A DNA stretch of 64,000 bases. Source: Ceratopteris richardii (Eukaryota; Streptophyta; Polypodiopsida; Polypodiales; Pteridaceae). The notes beneath the pieces are model-generated. The model was not told the DNA's origin, did not search any database, and saw only the letters and a list, made by a program, of their open reading frames with translations. The stretch covers positions 196,650,932 to 196,714,931 of the forward strand of contig CM035415.1 of NCBI GenBank assembly GCA_020310875.1. The letters are read 5' to 3'. The position numbers were made by a program, and so were the translations under genes. Positions within the stretch are counted from its first letter, which is position 1. Each line of letters opens with the position of its first letter. Positions 1-11,493 of this stretch are shown here, one piece after another.

Positions 1-1919
1 TTAAAATCCGAAGACATATATTCCCACCCTCGATCAAAACAGAGGGTGCCCATTTTACATGCTAACAGATTTTTCAGCCAAAACCAAAAACTGTTTAAAG
101 CACATGAACACTTCAGACTTTGCTTTGAGTGGATATACCCATGCATGCCTGGAAAAATCATCATTGAAAGTCACAAAGTAAAGATAATTTCCAAAAGAGG
201 GTGTGTGCATAGGACCACAGACATCACTATGCACAAGCTGCAATTTCTGCGTAGCCCGAACTGAACCATCTTTTGAAAAGGAGGAATGCTGCATTTTGCC
301 CAAAATACAGCCCTCACATACATGTTTTTCGGGTGCCTCAAGCTTGGGCAAAGAAGACACCATATCAAATTTCTATAGGTGTAGCAAACTAGCAAAATTT
401 AGATGACCAAAGCGTGCATGCCAAAGCTTTGCATCTGACATAGCCTGAGAATCATTTATTGCATATGCCAAATCATTTATAGATCTTTCGTAGTCTATGA
501 GCTTATAGAGCTCATGACTTAAAATGGTAGAAGCAATAATCACATCGCCATTTGACAGATCATGAACTGTATACCTGTAATCAACAAATTTCACAACCAA
601 GCCAATCTTGGCTAATCCAGAAACTAATAACAGGTTCTTCTTGATCCCTGGCACAAATAAAGCATCTGACCAAGTGAAAGAGCTACCATCAGCAGTAGTC
701 AAAATGATCTTACCAACTCCCATAACAGGATAAGAGGAGATGTTGGCGCATGTAATAGTATTCCTTGTAGGGGCAAGCTCGAGTGAAGAGAAGAAATTGC
801 ACTGTGAAGTAATATGTTTGGTCACCCCACTATCAAAATGCCATACATTTGAGTCTACTGTAGACATGCACTGCTCATGAGAAGATGGGTCAAAACTGCA
901 TATAGTAGTAAACACCCATTCTTCTTCCTGCACAAGATTAGCAGACTCAGTTTTTGGTGTAGAGGCTTCTATAACAACCATTCTTGCCTCTTTCTTCTTT
1001 GCCTCTTTAGCAGCCAGTTTTGGATAGTTCTTTATGATAGGATCATTCTCTTTACAGTACTTACAAAACAATTTCTGCTTTTCTGATTTCATCTCATCTT
1101 TATCTTCCTTCTTTGAATATGCAGAATTAGCAGATTTGTGCTTACTAGTTGAAGAGCTCCATTTTCGTTTGCCCTTCTGACTAGCTAGGAAAGCTTGATC
1201 TGCAACTTGCATAATGGACTTGTTTTGCCTAGACTGATCTTCCTACAACAGAACAGAGACTAACTCCTCAAATGACAAGGCATTTGGATTGCCTTTCATC
1301 ATCAACCGAAGAGTAGAAGTGAAACTCTGATATGAATGAGGAAGACCATTTAGAACGGTCTGCACAAGTGAGCTATCTGGTATAACCTCATCAGCAGAAA
1401 TCAACTGTTCTTTCAAGTCTTTGATCTTCGTTAGGAAACTTTCCATAGAATCACCTTCATTCATGTGCCCACTCTCCAATTGTTTTGGAGGTAAGCAACA
1501 CGAGCCTCATTCCTAGCCTGGTACAATGTGGTAAGTGTATCCCAAGCATCCCTTGCTGTTTTGTAAGAGCAAATGTGAGGAATAATAGCACCTTTGAGAG
1601 ACGAAGCTATCAATGCATGTGCTTGAGCATCTATGCCATCCCAATGCATTTTCTCTGCAGTAGGTGCAACAGAAACAACAACACGAACATGAATCTATAG
1701 AATATCATCTTTGACACCATCTCCATCAGCTCCAGCACCTGTATTTGCGGTACCTATAGTCGCAGGTGTAACAGGACGTCTTTCAACACCCTACACAATG
1801 TTCCACAGTCCTTTTGCAACCAATACATGTCGCATCATATAAGTCCATAATGGGTAGTTGGTACCATCCAACTTATCCTCAACAGCCAACATACAGAATA
1901 CATCACTGCTATCAGCCAT
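1..1919 (-). pseudogene. gag-pol remnant of copia element D (gag, protease, start of integrase)
   Basis: The likely gag start is the ATG at 1919 (MADSSDVFCMLAVEDKLDG), about 300 bases inside the primer site. Gag of the UBN2 type spans about 1.25-1.9 kb, with the hallmark DAWDTLTTLYQ. A Cys-rich segment (FCKYCKEND) lies near 1.05 kb. The protease signature WHFDSGVTKHI lies near 0.83 kb, followed by the pre-integrase LWHARFGHLN near 0.42 kb and the integrase start VHSDVCGPM near 0.2 kb. These are the standard copia polyprotein parts for capsid, maturation and DNA integration. It is broken, so no functional product is expected. The assignment to copia rests on domain order and motifs. Confidence 0.82.
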
Positions 1920-2220
1920 GGCCGGTGACTAAAATACCTTGATGCAAAAAAATTTATGTATCTCAAAAAGTTGAACGGAACTGCCCAGACGAATTCCGCT
2001 AGACATGTAGCAGACATCGAGACACTTATACAAGCGAATAGAAATTGGTATATACCTTTAGCACAAAAAGACGAAATAGCCTACACAAGCACTGCGATAA
2101 TGCATTCGGAGGCCGAAACGAGCTCACCGAATTTCGTGCGAGTATGCTCACCAAATTTCATGCGAATCTGAGAATGCAACGAGAGAAGTGTAGACAATGC
2201 CCTAGATGAAGCGGCGACCT

Positions 2221-2232
2221 GCTTTGATACCG
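2221..2232 (-). other. Primer binding site of element D (initiator tRNA-Met type)
   Basis: The minus strand reads CGGTATCAAAGC, two mismatches from the plant initiator tRNA-Met primer site TGGTATCAGAGC, one base inside the LTR end. This is where minus-strand DNA synthesis is primed in copia elements. Confidence 0.75.
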
Positions 2233-2233
2233 A

Positions 2234-2460
2234 TGGTTGGAGTTAGATGACTGCGGAAGCACACGAACATCACAAGGAAGAAGAAGAAGCTTGGAGCACG
2301 ACACACAAGACTGAATGTATTACTAGAGAATGTACAATGATCAGTAGCCCAGGGCAATAGGTGTATATACAAGCCGGGGAAAAAAACCTCCTAAAGAGGG
2401 AAAAAAGTACCCCGGCGGTCCTAGAGTGTTCACACACATCACTACCTAAATATAACAACA
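2234..2460 (-). repeat. 5' LTR of copia element D
   Basis: On the minus strand the segment begins TGTTGTTATA at 2460 and ends CCAACCA at 2234, directly before the primer site. TG...CA ends, short length (227 bp) and position next to the primer site support a copia LTR. The partner LTR is outside the window, so the boundaries come from end motifs alone. Confidence 0.72.
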
Positions 2461-3690
2461 TTTCCTAAAATCAACAAAATAGGATTTTGTGAAACCACGA
2501 TAATGAAAATCGTGATTATCACTTACAATCAAGTTTTAATGAAGTTATAAAATTTTGAGTCAAAATCATGAAATCTTGAACTCAAAATCATGTTATTTTG
2601 AAAATCTTGTTTTCTACGATCTTGAGTCAAAATTGTGAAATCTTGAACTCAAAATCGCGTTTTTATCAAAATTGTGATCTTTCACGATTTTATGGAATTT
2701 CATGATTTTGTGTGACAATTGCGATTTTCAGACAAAATCATGTTTTTTCATGCCGTATAAGATCAAAATTTTGCAAAAAAAATTCAAATCCCATCCTTAC
2801 CCTTTCCACTTGAATTCACTATCATTCCTTGGTTTATATACCTATGCATTCAAATTTGTAAAATTGAAAAGAGGATACCAAATCTAGAAAATTGCGATTC
2901 TCCGCTCAAAACCTTGATTTTGGGTTCTTTCAGAAAATCATGTTTCTTTTCACTTCGCATCCAATCACCTCTTCCCTCGTCACCTTGTACCTACAAACAT
3001 CAAATGACTAATCAAAATTTGGATTTTATGAAAGAAAATTTGAAGAAAACACTTTGTTGCTTTAGTATGTCAATCCGAGAAGTATACGAAGACCACAACC
3101 CCTTCTAGTACCAATGAGATCCAAGAAATTACAAGAAAAGACCATATCATCTGAGATCTTCTTAAAGAAGGAGTTAAAAACTAGGCTTTAAGATATCTTG
3201 AGGTAGGAATAGGTAGTTTCTATGATTCTTGTCTCTAAGGCATCCTTTTTTTTATGTAGATTCCAAATATGAACTTCGAATTAAATTTCAGTACATGTAT
3301 CATCATGACAAGACCCTCACAATTATGAGAGAAGTGGTTTTCTCCACCATTTAGAAGTAGTTTCTTGCAAATATTCACTCAATATTATAGAAGACTCCTT
3401 TCCTTACAAGACTCACTCAATGATACACAGGTCTCACCAACAAAATCCATGAAAAACACAAGGATAGCATTACATTTAGCCATGAAAACTAGAGAAAAGC
3501 GAGAAAACACGATTTTTTGCTAAAAGCTCTCAGATTCATATGCAAGTATTCTAGTGACTCTTACATTGAGATTTGGGTTTCCACAATCCAAATTGTTGGT
3601 AGGATGCAAATAATCGTGCTTCAAATCTTGCTTAGATAACTTCCAAAAAATCACGATTGTGTGCCAAATTGTACCATTTTACTTGATTTT
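2461..3690. other. AT-rich spacer with AAAATC-type short repeats and R1 copy 1
   Basis: No gene is visible. At 2480-2740 there are many variants of AAAATC[AG][TC]G and its complement, including an imperfect ~38 bp duplication at about 2555-2592 and 2624-2661. The rest is dominated by repeat R1, listed separately. The short open frames here have no recognisable motif. The stretch from 3512 to 3690 is unremarkable AT-rich DNA ahead of the copia insertion. Confidence 0.6.
2754..3511 (+). repeat. Repeat R1, copy 1
   Basis: About 758 bp that align almost end to end with 17105-17868 in the same orientation, with scattered substitutions and small indels. Alignment starts at a shared GTATAAGATCAAAA and fades near 3511. 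No coding domain, terminal inverted repeat or tRNA-like promoter was recognised, so the class is unknown. The two copies flank the copia nest at 3696-16998. Confidence 0.8.
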
Positions 3691-3695
3691 CAAAT
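3691..3695. repeat. Target-site duplication CAAAT, left side of element A1
   Basis: CAAAT here and CAAAT at 16999-17003 immediately flank the outer LTR ends of the element at 3696-16998. A 5 bp duplication is the usual size for copia integrase. Confidence 0.9.
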
Positions 3696-4057
3696 TGTGA
3701 AGAGATGGATAGGTATGTGCTTGAAGATGAAGAGGTGTTGCAAAATCCTTGATCTACACCAGCCAAATGAACTCCAGAAGTATATGGTGGGCCCTTTTAG
3801 CTTGCCAATGGATGTATTAGAAACCCTATGTACCTTGGAAGATCACTCTCAAAAAGATAGATCAAAACAGATAAGTTGGAGTTAGCTCAGAGGTGAAAAC
3901 TTGCTATTCTTGGTTCATACACATGTCCAGTGTTTTACATAATTCTCTGAGCACAGCAGCAATTAGCTTAATTCCTCTTGGGGAAGTCTAGTTAGCTTAA
4001 AGAGCTAACTTTCAAGAGTAATCTCATCAAAAATAACAAAGCACACACTGCGAATGA

Positions 4058-4098
4058 GTTTTAACAAGTGATGACATCATCCCGATTTTCACGGGCTG
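4058..4098 (-). promoter_or_regulatory. Conserved 41 bp LTR block (hairpin plus TGATGACATCA), A1 3' LTR
   Basis: This block is identical, allowing for orientation, at 16089-16129, 55031-55071 and 60544-60584, although the LTRs around it differ by 2 to 10%. It contains a CCCG/CGGG inverted repeat around an AT-rich loop and the near-palindrome TGATGACATCA (4069-4079), which resembles bZIP/CRE-type sites. Its role is inferred only from conservation. Confidence 0.55.
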
Positions 4099-4675
4099 CT
4101 ACAGAAATAGACCAGTGAGCCGAAAAATCAACATAACTCAAAATGTAGATATCCAATGATTATAAACATTTGTATGGTTATACTAGACAGTACGCTGAAT
4201 CCAACAAGCTTTAAATCACGGAATTTGGATGAGTAACCACTGAGAAATGACTCTGACAAGATGAGTGAAAAAGTCGGGTACCTGACAGAGAAATGAAGAT
4301 GAACAGACCCTGTTGACTTCAAATGAACATAACTGAAGATTGCAACATCCAAATGACATGAACATTTGTGAGCATGTAGTAGACTTTTAGAGCTAACTTT
4401 ACCAAGTTAAATCACTGAAAATGATGCACCAAGCTCAGAGAAAACATCTCTGCAAGCTGACTGAGAAAACTGAGAGTAATGGCAGTGAGTAGTACACTTC
4501 ACAAGAACATGGAAAGATGAACTCAAATAATCATGAAAATGAAAGTATATTGCTTGTACAATACAATGACTTACTGATACATATGTGTGCCTTGTAATCA
4601 CACCTTGATATGGCATAAAGCTCAGCTCTTGGAGGTCTTCACATAGGTCTCTCTAACCACGACTAAAACTGCCAT

Positions 4676-4684
4676 CTATTTATA
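4676..4684 (-). promoter_or_regulatory. TATA-like box in A1 3' LTR
   Basis: The minus strand reads TATAAATAG, a near-consensus plant TATA box, roughly one fifth of the way into the LTR. The same box sits at the equivalent place in the other three LTRs of the family. The LTR would start element transcription here. Confidence 0.65.
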
Positions 4685-4917
4685 GTTGAGTTTGGGAGGC
4701 TAACTTCCCTCAATCACTCTCCAATCAATCAATGATTGATTTGATTCTCTACCTACCACAAATCACAAATTCGTGGCTCCTCTTTCCATTCTTGATCAAG
4801 TGGACTCAACCACTTAAGATTCTCTTACTTTTACATTAAGTAAACTCTTCAAAAGTTACAAGAGGTAGTTCATAAGTGAACTTTACATAGTCTTCTTTTT
4901 AAAGCTTCTTCTAAGAC

Positions 4918-4922
4918 TTTGT
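4918..4922. repeat. Target-site duplication TTTGT, left side of element B1
   Basis: TTTGT here and at 11412-11416 flank the nested copia element exactly. The uninterrupted LTR at 15727-16998 has a single TTTGT at the matching place, which gives a direct empty-site comparison. Confidence 0.95.
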
Positions 4923-6043
4923 TGTTGGTGTAAATCAAGCCTTCACACTTGGCTTTGATTTGTACCTTGAAGACTCAACATAAAGCTTGGACCTTGGAAG
5001 CTTAGTTTGAGTTAATTCATGAAGATATCACTTGAAGAATGAGCCATAGGAACTCATGCTTATATGTTCTAACTTTTTACTCATTGTAAAAGTCATTGTG
5101 ACTTGACATGTACATGTAATCATACCTACTTGATTAAGTCGTGGAAAATCTGATTGATTGAGTGGGTGAATGATTGAGAGAATATCTCATTCACTTTTAG
5201 GTACAAGATTCTAGGAGATTTGAATCAGAGTTCAAATTCAAATCCTCACTCAAACCATAAATATGTGAAGGAAAAAGTCGCGAAAAAAACTACACTCTTC
5301 CCGAGGCATTTCTGAGTAAATCTTTGAGTGTGTGAGTGCTACACTATAGCCTACACATCTGAGTACCATTGAGCATCACATTCTATGCCAATGGGAATGT
5401 ACAATCAATAGAATTAATACATAGCATTACACTCATAATCTCTGGTTTCTCTGAGTGACTACCTTCAACTCTGTCAACTTCCAAGAGGCATATCTCAAGA
5501 TCTACTGAACCAAATTGGATGATTCAAAGTGTATTGGATTCAGCTCAAAGTCTACTGTACTCCTACAAAAGTTCAAGGTCATTGGATCAACCATTGCAGA
5601 GAAATCCTAATCGAGGTGCTCACCGGTCTGTGATTGTAAGTCTCCTAAAAAGTCGGGGGTGTACCTTATTTTGCTAAAGTGATTTCTCTGAGTGTGGTTT
5701 ATCATTTCCTTTCATTCCACTTGCAAATGGGAGCTTACTAAGCTAATAGAATATCTCTAGAAGGAATTTTGCTAATTGTAATTACACTGGTCACACTAAG
5801 CATAACACTGAGCAGGTGTCAATACCAAAATAGCAAGTTTTTCAGGATTCTTGAAGTCACAAGTAGTCTGTTTTGATCTAATCATTACTCAACTCATTTC
5901 CAAAGTACATATAGCATATTTTGGTGTCATTTGGAAGCTAAGCAAGTGTACTAAGCATATCTGGAGTGAAAGGAGGGCAGGTGTGAAGCAGGTTTTGCAG
6001 CACCAACTCAGTTCTTGAGTGCATCCAACCATCACTCCCAACA
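4923..6043 (+). repeat. 5' LTR of B1
   Basis: 1121 bp from TGTTGGTG to CCCAACA, followed one base later by the tRNA-Met primer site. It is nearly identical to 10290-11411. A related but diverged and shortened LTR is at 21427-21805. Confidence 0.97.
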
Positions 6044-6044
6044 G

Positions 6045-6056
6045 TGGTATCAGAGC
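6045..6056 (+). other. Primer binding site of B1
   Basis: TGGTATCAGAGC, an exact match to the plant initiator tRNA-Met primer site, one base after the LTR. Confidence 0.92.
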
Positions 6057-6068
6057 AAATAGGTAATC

Positions 6069-9000
6069 ATGGGTGATGGTTTCCCTTCCTTCATTGACAA
6101 ATTAGACAGGAACAACTACCAAGCTTGGTCTCTAAGGATGAAGACCTATCTACAAGGAAGGAGCTTGTTTGGATTCATATCAGGAGATGAGGAATTGCCC
6201 TCATTTAAAGCTAGAGGTCTACCCACCAAGGAAGAGCAAGAGAGACTCAATCAATGGTGTGCAAAAGATGCTTTGGCAAGGTCACATCTTCTAAACTCTA
6301 TTTCTGATTTCCTTCTACCACACATAAGGAATTGCAAAACTTCCCAAGAGACTTGGGAAACCTTGTCAACTTACTTTTCATCAAGCACAAGGGCTAGAAA
6401 GAATCAGCTATGGATTGAGTTTACCACTCTTAGGAAGCAATCAAAGCAATTTGTCTCAGATTTTGTTACCAAAGTCAAGGACATTGCAGACCAACTTGCA
6501 AGTGTTGGAGAGGAGATTGAGGAAGAGCAAATAGTCAGACAAGTAATCAATGGACTAAAGGCAGATGACAAGTGGGAGAGCTTTACCACAGCAATGGACT
6601 TATACATGGACATCCAAGCACCTGATTTGACAACTCTGATTGGACAACTCTTCACACATGAAGCAAAGCTTACAAAGCATGGAGAGCAATCAAAAGGTAA
6701 CAATCCTTCTGCCCTATATACTGATAAGAAGGCTAAAGACAAGGGTAAAAACAAAAAGGTTGATGAAGAAGGCTCTACCCCCCAAGCAAACTATGCAGGG
6801 AGAGGTAGATCTTCCAGAGGTAGGGGCAGAGGAGGTAAGTCAGGTAGGGGGAGACCCTACAACCAATCTCCATGCAACATTTGTGGTTTGTCTAACAACT
6901 ACAGATGAATGCTACAAAAACTACAAGAATCAAAGAGGAAGAGGTCACCAAAGAGGAGGATACTCTCAAGGCAGAGGCAGATTCAACCAATCTCAAGGCT
7001 ACCATGGCTACAACAATAATTATAACAACAACTACAATTACAATAGCAACTATCAAGGTGGATACAGGAATAGGAAGGATTACATGAATATGACTTCTAA
7101 GTCAAGTATCAATGATGATCACTTATTCTATATTGATTCAGGTTGCTCTAATCATGTAGCTGGAAATGTTGCATTACTTTCTGATTTGGAAGAAACCAAA
7201 GGCAAGCACCAAGTGCAGACAGGTGATGACACTAAACATTCAGTTGTTAAAGTAGGTAATGTCAAAACTAGTGATGGTAATCAGAATTTATTGAGCAGAG
7301 TATTGTATGTTCCAACAATCACCAAGAACCTAATGAGTGTAGGTCAGATTGTGGAAAAAGGTCTATAGGTCAGGTTCACACAACATGGTGCATATGTGGA
7401 GGATCCAAGACATGGATTCAGAAGGATAGCCAAGGGAGAAAAATCAGGTAGATTGTTTACCTTTGAACTTGAAGACACTAAGAATATTGCTTTGTACAAC
7501 TATAAAGATCAAACCCTATCAGAATTGGAGATTTGGCACAAGAGATTAGGTCACATTGGAGAGAGGACCTTAAAACAAATGAGTAGGGATCAATGTGTGC
7601 TTGGGATACCTAATGTATCCAAGCAACACATGATATACAAGTGTGGGGCTTGTCAATTTGGTAAGTCACATAGATTGCCTTATACCAAGAAAGGTTTTAT
7701 GCATGAAGATTATCTGGAATTGGTGCATACAGATGTTTGGGGACCTAGCAAGGAGCCATCCATATCTGGATCAAGGTACTATGTGTCCTTCATTGATGAC
7801 TATAGCAGGTGGACTGTCTTATACTTCATGAAACATAAAGATGAAGTATTTAATTGTTTCAAGAGGTATCTTGCATTAGTTGAAAATCAAACAGGTAGAC
7901 ATTTAAAGAAGCTAAGGTCAGATGGTGGAGGAGAATACTTCTCCAATGACTTTGAAGATTTCTTGCAGGAAAGAGGCATCAAGAGGGAGATTACTACAAG
8001 GTACTCACCTGAACAAAATGGGGTAGCTGAAAGAAGGAATAGACTCATTGTAGAGACAGCTAGGTCTATGCTAAATGAAAAGAAATTGCCAAATTACCTA
8101 TGGGCAGAGAGTGTATCTACTGCCACATATTTAATTAACAGGTTGCCATCAAAGACACTTGATGGAATGACACCCTATGAGGCTTGGCATGGTAAGAGAC
8201 CAACTCTGGATCATTGCAAAATCTTTGGTTGTGTTGCATATGTGCATATTCCCTCACAGGTAAGGGGAAAGCTAGACCCTAAAGCTGAAAAATGTATCTT
8301 TATTGGTTATGATTTGAATCAGAAGGGATACAGATTCTACAACCCATCAAACAAAGGCTTCAAGGTAAGCAGAGATGTCATCTTTGATGAGAATGATTCA
8401 TGGTATGAAAATGAATGCAGGAAGGTTAGTCTACCTTATGACATGGAAGAAGACTTCCCCAAGCTTATCAAGGAAGAACCAATTCAGAAAGAAGACACAA
8501 GCTCAGATGATGAAGACACCATCAACATTGAAGAGTTCAAGGCTTGGAAATCCAAAGGGAAAATGAAGATGAAGAAGCTAGAGGATATACCAGAATCCTC
8601 AACTCAAGCTATGAGGAGATCTCAGAGAGAAAGTAAGAAACCTATTAGGTATGGGTATGATACTTCCCTTGTAACCAAGCATTCTGTATATCTTGCAAAG
8701 GATCTCTTGAATGAAGAACCAGGTACATTTGAAGAAGCAATTACTAAACCAGAATGGAAGGAAGCAATGGATGAAGAAATGGAAGCTCTCAAGGAAAGTG
8801 ATACTTGGGACTTGGTACCCAAGAAAGAATCTATGAAGGTGATAGGATCCAGATGGATCTACAAACTCAAGAGGAATTCAGATGGTACAATAAACAGGTA
8901 TAAAGCTAGGTTGGTAGCCAAGGGTTTTGCACAAACCCAAGGCATTGATTATGAGGAGACATTTTCTCCTGTGGCCAAGATGCCAACTATCAGAGTTATG

Positions 9001-10248
9001 GTGAGTGTAGCTGCATCCAAGAATTGGAACATGTACCAATTGGATGTGAAGAATGCATTCTTGAATGGATGGATATCTGAAGAAGTCTATATGTCACAAC
9101 CACCTGGCTATGAAGATCCCAAGAAGGTAAATCATGTTTGTAAATTGAAGAAGGCTCTGTATGGATTGAAGCAGGCACCTAGAGCATGGAATTACAGGTT
9201 GACAACCTATCTCCTAGACCAAGGGTTTGTGATGAGTAAAGTAGACACTTCTCTATTCATAAAGAGAAGTAACACAGAGGTAATATACTTGTGTGTCTAT
9301 GTTGATGACATCATTATTACAGGAAATGATGTTCAGGGAATTAGACACATCAAAGGACAGATGATGAAGGAATTCAAGATTAATGATCTTGGATTATTGA
9401 AGTACTTCCTAGGACTTGAATTGGTCTATACAAATTCAGGTATCTTTATTACTCAGAAGAAGTATATTCAGGATATGGTCAAGAAGTTTAATTTGCAGGA
9501 TGCTAAAGTCTCAAGCACTCCTATGGAGGTCAACCATAAACTCAGTGCTCATGAAGGAGAAGAACTCCATGATATTACAGGTTACCAAAGTATGGTAGGT
9601 AGTCTAAATTATGCTACCTTAACCAGGATTGATATATCATATGGTGTTAGTGTACTTAGCCAATTTATGCACAAACCAAGAGTACCTCATTTAGAGGCAG
9701 CAAAGAAGATAGTAAAGTACCTAAAGGGAACACAAAATCATGGTTTGTACTTTCCCTATTCATCAGACATTGATATTAAGGTATATTCAGATGCAGATTG
9801 GGCAGGCTGCAAGGATGACAGGAGGAGCACATCAGGGTACATATGTTTTGCAGGTGATAAACCAATTTCTTGGTCATCCAAGAAACAACCCACAGTAGCT
9901 TTATCATCTACTGAGGCAGAGTATAGAGGGCTAGCAAATGCCACTCAAGAAGCCATCTGGTTGAAGCTTTTATATTCAGAATTGGGTCTATACACAAGGC
10001 CACCAATCATCTTTGGTGATAACACAAGTTCTCTTCACCTTGCAGCTAATCCAATTTATCATGCTAGGACAAAACACATAGAGGTTCATTACCACTATGT
10101 GAGGGAGAAATTACTTAGCAAAGATATTCAATTGTCATATGTGTCTACTAATATGCAATGTGCAGATTTGCTTACTAAAGCTCTGGATGGAAGCAAGCTA
10201 TGCAGATTTAAATCCATGATTGGATTGCAGGAAGTAATTGAAGACTAG
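6069..10248 (+). pseudogene. B1 gag-pol coding region
   Basis: A copia polyprotein of about 1390 codons. Parts in order: gag (UBN2 type, MGDGFPSFIDKLDRNNYQAW) about 6.07-6.75 kb; an RG-rich and Asn/Tyr-rich nucleic-acid-binding stretch 6.78-7.08 kb; protease with YIDSGCSNHVAGN near 7.13 kb; pre-integrase 7.5-7.7 kb; integrase core (HTDVWGP, FIDDYSR, ERRNR) 7.72-8.1 kb; reverse transcriptase with YVDDIIITGND near 9.3 kb; RNase H with SDADWAGCKDD near 9.79 kb and SSTEAEYRGL near 9.91 kb. The integrase-before-RT order is diagnostic of Ty1/copia. It has about two breaks, so it is treated as a fossil. The 5' UTR is short and the start lies 12 bases past the primer site. Confidence 0.93.
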
Positions 10249-10279
10249 AGATGAAGACTTGAGCCAAAGTGTTTGGCTT

Positions 10280-10289
10280 GAGGGGGAGC
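10280..10289 (+). other. Polypurine tract of B1
   Basis: GAGGGGGAGC directly before the 3' LTR, the usual primer for plus-strand DNA synthesis. An equivalent tract occurs in A1, A2 and C. Confidence 0.9.
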
Positions 10290-11411
10290 TGTTGGTGTAA
10301 ATCAAGCCTTCACACTTGGCTTTGATTTGTACCTTGAAGACTCAACATAAAGCTTGGACCTTGGAAGCTTAGTTTGAGTTAATTCATGAAGATATCACTT
10401 GAAGAATGAGCCATAGGAACTCATGCTTATATGTTCTAACTTTTTACTCATTGTAAAAGTCATTGTGACTTGGCATGTACATGTAATCATACCTACTTGA
10501 TTAAGTCGTGGAAAATCTGATTGATTGAGTGGGTGAATGATTGAGAGAATATCTCATTCACTTTTAGGTACAAGATTCTAGGAGATTTGAATCAGAGTTC
10601 AAATTCAAATCCTCACTCAAACCATAAATATGTGAAGGAAAAAGTCGCGAAAAAAACTACACTCTTCCCGAGGCATTTCTGAGTAAATCTTTGAGTGTGT
10701 GGAGTGCTACACTATAGCCTACACATCTGAGTACCATTGAGCATCACATTCTATGCCAATGGGAATGTACAATCAATAGAGTTAATACATAGCATTACAT
10801 TCATAATCTCTGGTTTCTCTGAGTGACTACCTTCAACTCTGTCAACTTCCAAGAGGCATATCTCAAGATCTACTGAACCAAATTGGATGATTCAAAGTGT
10901 ATTGGATTCAGCTCAAAGTCTACTGTACTCCTAAAAAAGTTCAAGGTCATTGGATCAACCATTGCAGAGAAATCCCAATCGAGGTGCTCACTGGTCTCTG
11001 ACTGTAAGTCTCCTAAAAAGTCGGGGGTGTACCTTATTTTGCTAAAGTGATTTCTCTGAGTGTGGTTTATCATTTCCTTTCATTCCACTTGCAAATGGGA
11101 GCTTACTAAGCTAATAGAATATCTCTAGAAGGAATTTTGCTAATTGTAATTACACTGGTCACACTGATTATAACACTGAGCAGGTGTCAATACCAAAATA
11201 GCAAGTTTTTCAGGATTCTTGAAGTCACAAGTAGTCTGTTTTGATCTAATCATTACTCAACTCATTTCCAAAGTACATATAGCATATTTTGATGTCATTT
11301 GGAAGCTAAGCAAGTGTACTAAGCATATCTGGAGTGAAAGAAGGGCAGGTGTGAAGCGGGTTTTGCAGCACCAACTCAGTTCTTGAGTGCATCCAACGAT
11401 CACTCCCAACA
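10290..11411 (+). repeat. 3' LTR of B1
   Basis: 1122 bp from TGTTGGTG to CCCAACA, followed by the TTTGT duplication. About 15 substitutions and one single-base indel separate it from 4923-6043 by hand count. Confidence 0.97.
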
Positions 11412-11416
11412 TTTGT
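11412..11416. repeat. Target-site duplication TTTGT, right side of B1
   Basis: Matches 4918-4922. Beyond it the A1 LTR resumes. Confidence 0.95.
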
Positions 11417-11461
11417 GAGACTCAAGCCAATACTTAGGCTTGTCATAGAATTTCTCCAATA
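11417..11461 (-). repeat. 3' LTR of A1, proximal segment
   Basis: 45 bp that complete the A1 3' LTR beyond the nested insertion; together with 3696-4922 it matches the 1272 bp of the other LTR. The polypurine tract of A1 adjoins it at 11462-11471. Confidence 0.93.
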
Positions 11462-11471
11462 GCTCCCCCTA
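11462..11471 (-). other. Polypurine tract of A1
   Basis: The minus strand reads TAGGGGGAGC directly ahead of the 3' LTR. It lies between the end of gag-pol and the LTR, as expected. Confidence 0.85.
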
Positions 11472-11493
11472 AAGCCAAGTATGCTTGAGGTCT

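Larger units (their letters stand above)
1..2460 (-). mobile_element. Ty1/copia element D, 5' part, minus strand
   Basis: Reading leftward from 2460 there is a short LTR, a primer site resembling the 3' end of plant initiator tRNA-Met, a gag region, a zinc-binding and protease stretch, and the start of integrase at the window edge. That order (gag, protease, integrase, with RT expected next outside the window) is diagnostic of Ty1/copia. The 227 bp LTR is much shorter than those of the other copia elements here, so this is a separate family. The element is broken, with roughly three or four breaks in the visible coding part. Its other LTR lies outside the window, so it cannot be dated. Confidence 0.85.
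3696..4922 (-). repeat. 3' LTR of A1, distal segment
   Basis: Matches 15727-16998 from its TGTGAAGAG end up to the point where the nested element enters. The final five bases (TTTGT) are the target copy for that insertion. The remaining 45 bp of this LTR lie at 11417-11461. The TATA-like box is at 4676-4684 and the conserved 41 bp block at 4058-4098. Confidence 0.95.
4923..11411 (+). mobile_element. Ty1/copia element B1, nested in the 3' LTR of A1
   Basis: A 6489 bp plus-strand copia element: LTR 4923-6043, primer site, gag-pol 6069-10248, polypurine tract 10280-10289, LTR 10290-11411, with TTTGT duplications on both sides. Both LTRs run TGTTGG...CCAACA. By hand count they differ at about 15 sites plus one indel in 1121 bp (about 1.3%), making this the youngest dated insertion here, roughly half a million to three million years old. 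Structurally it is whole, with about two breaks in the coding region. The gag-pol resembles A1, but the LTR differs, so it is a sister family. Confidence 0.97.

Noticed and set aside
3661-3885. Small plus-strand ORF over the A1 LTR (also antisense at 55245-55433)
   Set aside because: It lies in LTR sequence, recurs wherever that LTR occurs, has no known motif and is best explained as chance.
6045-6056. A tRNA-Met gene fragment suggested by TGGTATCAGAGC (also at 15714, 52488 and 55436)
   Set aside because: Each lies one base inside an LTR, where copia primer sites belong, and no tRNA cloverleaf sequence surrounds it.
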